Origin: Candidatus Hydrogenedentota bacterium
GTDB lineage: Bacteria > Hydrogenedentota > Hydrogenedentia > Hydrogenedentales > SLHB01
Direction of reading: 5' to 3'
NCBI GenBank assembly: GCA_003552485.1
Contig: PUMX01000532.1
Location: 1 to 7,341 of the forward strand
Length of the DNA: 7,341 nt
In this document: positions 5,364 through 7,341 of the stretch, in pieces
Layout of the letters: every line of letters begins with the position of its first letter
Numbering within the stretch: position 1 is the first letter of the stretch
The notes under the pieces: generated by a model
Databases searched by the model: none
The model's input: only the letters and a program-made list of their open reading frames with translations
What the model was told of the DNA's origin: nothing
Translations under genes and position numbers: made by a program

Positions 5364-7241
5364 CTACTCCGACGGCGTGAGCCGATGAACATAGTCATTG
5401 GCGCGGCTGGGCGCATTGGGATCTTCCACCGGCATCTCGGCCAACAAATCTTCGAGACGGTCCGCCTTCTCTCCGAGCCCATCGATCGCGTTGACGGCGG
5501 CGATGGCGACATACGCGCCGTTCCTGTCGGGCGGCGCAAGCTCAGCCAGCGTATCCAACGCGCTATCCAGATCCGCGTCATCGCCGTGTTCGCCCAGCAC
5601 TTGCGCGGCCACGATACGCACGCTCGGGTTCTCGTCGTTCAGCGCTTCGCGGGCTGTTTCCGCCGCCGCCTCAAAACCGGCTTCGCCCCGGACAAGAACG
5701 CCCATCATCGCCCAGTAACGAATAGCGGGATCCTCATCGCCGAAGGCTTCCACCAGCTCAGGGACGGCCGCTTCGTCGCGGTTGGCGGCTTTCTCCGCCA
5801 TGGCGTGGATACGCTCGAGCGGATAGCGCTCCGGATCATGCGCCATCTCATAGATTGACGTATCGCCCGCGCGCCGATGCATCTCGGCCTCGGGCAGGAA
5901 TCCCGCGTCGCACACGTCGAGCACGTGGCCGCGCAACGCCTCGCGCAGTTCATTTAGTTTTTCCGCGTGCGCTTCGGAATCCGCGAGATTGTCGACTTCG
6001 TGCGGGTCATTCTCGAGATCATAGAGTTCCTCGGGAGGCTTGGGCTCCCAGAAGTACGTCTGGGGTGGTTCGAGTTCGCCGGCCTTGTATAGCGCTTCCC
6101 ACACTTCCGTCGTCGGCGTCTGCCACATGTAGTTAAGGTGTTGGCCGTAAATGAGGTGCGGCATGTAATTGCGAATGTAAACGTAGCGTCCGTCGCAAAC
6201 TGACCGCACCATGTCGATCCGCTCATCCATGCGCCCACGGAAACCGTAGAGATATTGCTGCGGATCATCCTCGTACTCACCCATGTACGCGCGGCCCTGC
6301 ATCCAATCCGGCGGCTGCACGCCCGCCAGGCTGAGCAACGTCGGCGCGAGATCAACGAACGAAGTCAACCGGTCTGAGGTTGCGCCCGGCTGGTAATCCG
6401 CGGGAGCGAGATGCCGGTATTTCTCGGGCACGTATACAATCAGCGGCACGTGGAGTCCCGAGTTATAGGGCCAGCGCTTGTGCCGCGGCATGCCGGAACC
6501 GTGATCGCTGTAGAAGAAGATGATGGTGTCATCCATCAGCCCCGCTTCCTCAATTTCCGCCAGCCGCTCGCCTACCCGTTCATCCATATCCTCAATGGTG
6601 TCGTAGTATTGCGCCCAATCGTGGCGCGTCTCCGGCGTGTCCGGATGATACGGCGGAACAGGGGCTTCGTCTTTGTCCCGGCGCAATTCGTGCGGACGCG
6701 AGCGTATGCGGCCTTCATGGCTCTCGGTGAAATTGAAGATGGCGAAGAACGGCTGACCCTCCGCGCGGTTACGCCAATGGGCCTCACCCGAAGACTCATC
6801 CCACACGTCGCCATGAGGCCGGAGATTGTAATCTTCCTTACGATTGTTGGTGCAGTAATAGCCAGCTTCTCGGAGGAATTGCGGATACATCTGCATGAAC
6901 TCGGGAATCTCGGCCATGCTACGCATGTGCTGGCCTCCCACGCTGGTTGCGTAGGCCCCGGAAATGATCGTCGTCCGCGCGGGCGCGCACACGGGAGCGT
7001 TGGACCACGCCATGTCATAGCGCAGGCTGATTACGGCCAGGGCGTCTATGTTGGGCGAGTCCGCGTATTCATCGCCGTAGCAGCCCAAATGCGGGCCAAT
7101 GTCTTCGCAGGTCAGCCAAAGGATGTTTGGTCTCTCATTTGATGCCGCCGCGCTCGTCGCCGCGCGCATTATCGGCAGCGTGGCCGCAGCGCCAACGCCC
7201 GCCTTGAGAAAACGTCGCCGTGTAATGGTGTCTCGCAACAT
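5364..7241 (-). CDS. Tat-exported type I sulfatase with C-terminal HEAT-like repeats
   Basis: A 625-residue sulfatase of the alkaline phosphatase superfamily, expected to hydrolyse sulfate esters or N-sulfate from carbohydrates outside the cytoplasm. The signal is a near-ideal Tat motif (TRRRFLK, about 7-13) and a hydrophobic stretch ending in an alanine-rich region near 33. The domain opens with NILWLTCED (Glu46, Asp47) and LGCYGD. The formylglycine motif CAPAR is at 85-89 (Cys85, Arg89), so a cytoplasmic formylglycine-generating enzyme should mature it before folded export. Metal-site SDHGSG has Asp246 and His247, followed by RHK at 253-255. The usual sulfatase tail LYDLENDPHEVDNLA is at 406-420. 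Residues about 490-605 form two or three HEAT-like helical repeats (AVPELVEAFGDEDPAIR; AREALNDENPSVRIVAAQVLGEHGD). The general look suggests the heparan N-sulfatase-like branch, but the substrate is unknown. I chose the ATG at 7241 because AAGGAG lies nine bases upstream; the longer frame from 7286 has no such site and would put 15 polar residues before the signal. Confidence 0.93.
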   Translation of the reverse strand: MLRDTITRRRFLKAGVGAAATLPIMRAATSAAASNERPNILWLTCEDIGPHLGCYGDEYADSPNIDALAVISLRYDMAWSNAPVCAPARTTIISGAYATSVGGQHMRSMAEIPEFMQMYPQFLREAGYYCTNNRKEDYNLRPHGDVWDESSGEAHWRNRAEGQPFFAIFNFTESHEGRIRSRPHELRRDKDEAPVPPYHPDTPETRHDWAQYYDTIEDMDERVGERLAEIEEAGLMDDTIIFFYSDHGSGMPRHKRWPYNSGLHVPLIVYVPEKYRHLAPADYQPGATSDRLTSFVDLAPTLLSLAGVQPPDWMQGRAYMGEYEDDPQQYLYGFRGRMDERIDMVRSVCDGRYVYIRNYMPHLIYGQHLNYMWQTPTTEVWEALYKAGELEPPQTYFWEPKPPEELYDLENDPHEVDNLADSEAHAEKLNELREALRGHVLDVCDAGFLPEAEMHRRAGDTSIYEMAHDPERYPLERIHAMAEKAANRDEAAVPELVEAFGDEDPAIRYWAMMGVLVRGEAGFEAAAETAREALNDENPSVRIVAAQVLGEHGDDADLDSALDTLAELAPPDRNGAYVAIAAVNAIDGLGEKADRLEDLLAEMPVEDPNAPSRANDYVHRLTPSE

Positions 7242-7250
7242 GTCCCAGCG

Positions 7251-7256
7251 CTCCTT
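7251..7256 (-). promoter_or_regulatory. Ribosome binding site deciding the sulfatase start
   Basis: On the minus strand this reads AAGGAG with nine bases to the ATG at 7241. No comparable site precedes the in-frame ATG at 7286. I could not identify a promoter in the remaining bases up to 7341. Confidence 0.75.
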
Positions 7257-7341
7257 ACGTTCCCCCGCCCAGTTGACCATTGACATTGTGTGGATGCAAA
7301 CAGTTTCGCGCGCTTCCCGTAGCTACTCACGCCATTCGCCC

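Noticed and set aside
6411..7142. 243-codon rightward open frame antisense to the sulfatase
   Set aside because: It is a shadow of the sulfatase reading frame, whose catalytic motifs are intact over the same bases.
7242..7286. Longer N-terminus for the sulfatase, starting at the ATG at 7286
   Set aside because: It has no Shine-Dalgarno site and would place 15 polar residues before the Tat motif, while the ATG at 7241 has AAGGAG at nine bases.

Overview
The window is a GC-rich bacterial chromosomal segment that is densely coded. It holds five protein genes and no RNA gene, mobile element or CRISPR array that I can support. A sulfatase carrying HEAT-like repeats, a sugar-isomerase-like protein, and Tat signals on both, suggest a polysaccharide-degrading bacterium of the Planctomycetota / Lentisphaerota / Hydrogenedentota type. 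That placement is inferred from gene style alone; no phylogenetic marker is present.

Left block (1-3406, minus strand). Three genes read leftward in the order alanine dehydrogenase (ald, GTG start), a membrane-embedded M28-family peptidase homologue, and a phosphomannomutase/phosphoglucomutase cut by the left edge. The stop of ald overlaps the start of the M28 gene by 11 bases, which suggests translational coupling. A 96-base gap with a possible RNA hairpin separates the M28 gene from the mutase. The M28 protein keeps the fold signatures but has lost several of the family's metal-binding and catalytic residues, so it may be a pseudoenzyme.

Centre (3407-3793). A 387-base divergent intergenic region holds candidate promoters for both directions, an inverted repeat directly against the rightward -35 box, a cluster of three GCTAGC palindromes, and a pair of mutually exclusive small hairpins. 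I see no convincing gene in it.

Right block (3794-7241). A Tat-signalled protein resembling the L-fucose/L-arabinose isomerase C-terminal family reads rightward. It converges on a leftward Tat-signalled type I sulfatase with C-terminal HEAT-like repeats. A perfect 13-bp GC hairpin lies between their 3' ends. The two exported proteins could both act on sulfated sugars outside the cytoplasm, although an exported isomerase-like protein is unusual and its activity is uncertain. The left block serves amino acid and sugar-phosphate metabolism and has no obvious direct link to the right block beyond the shared promoter region.
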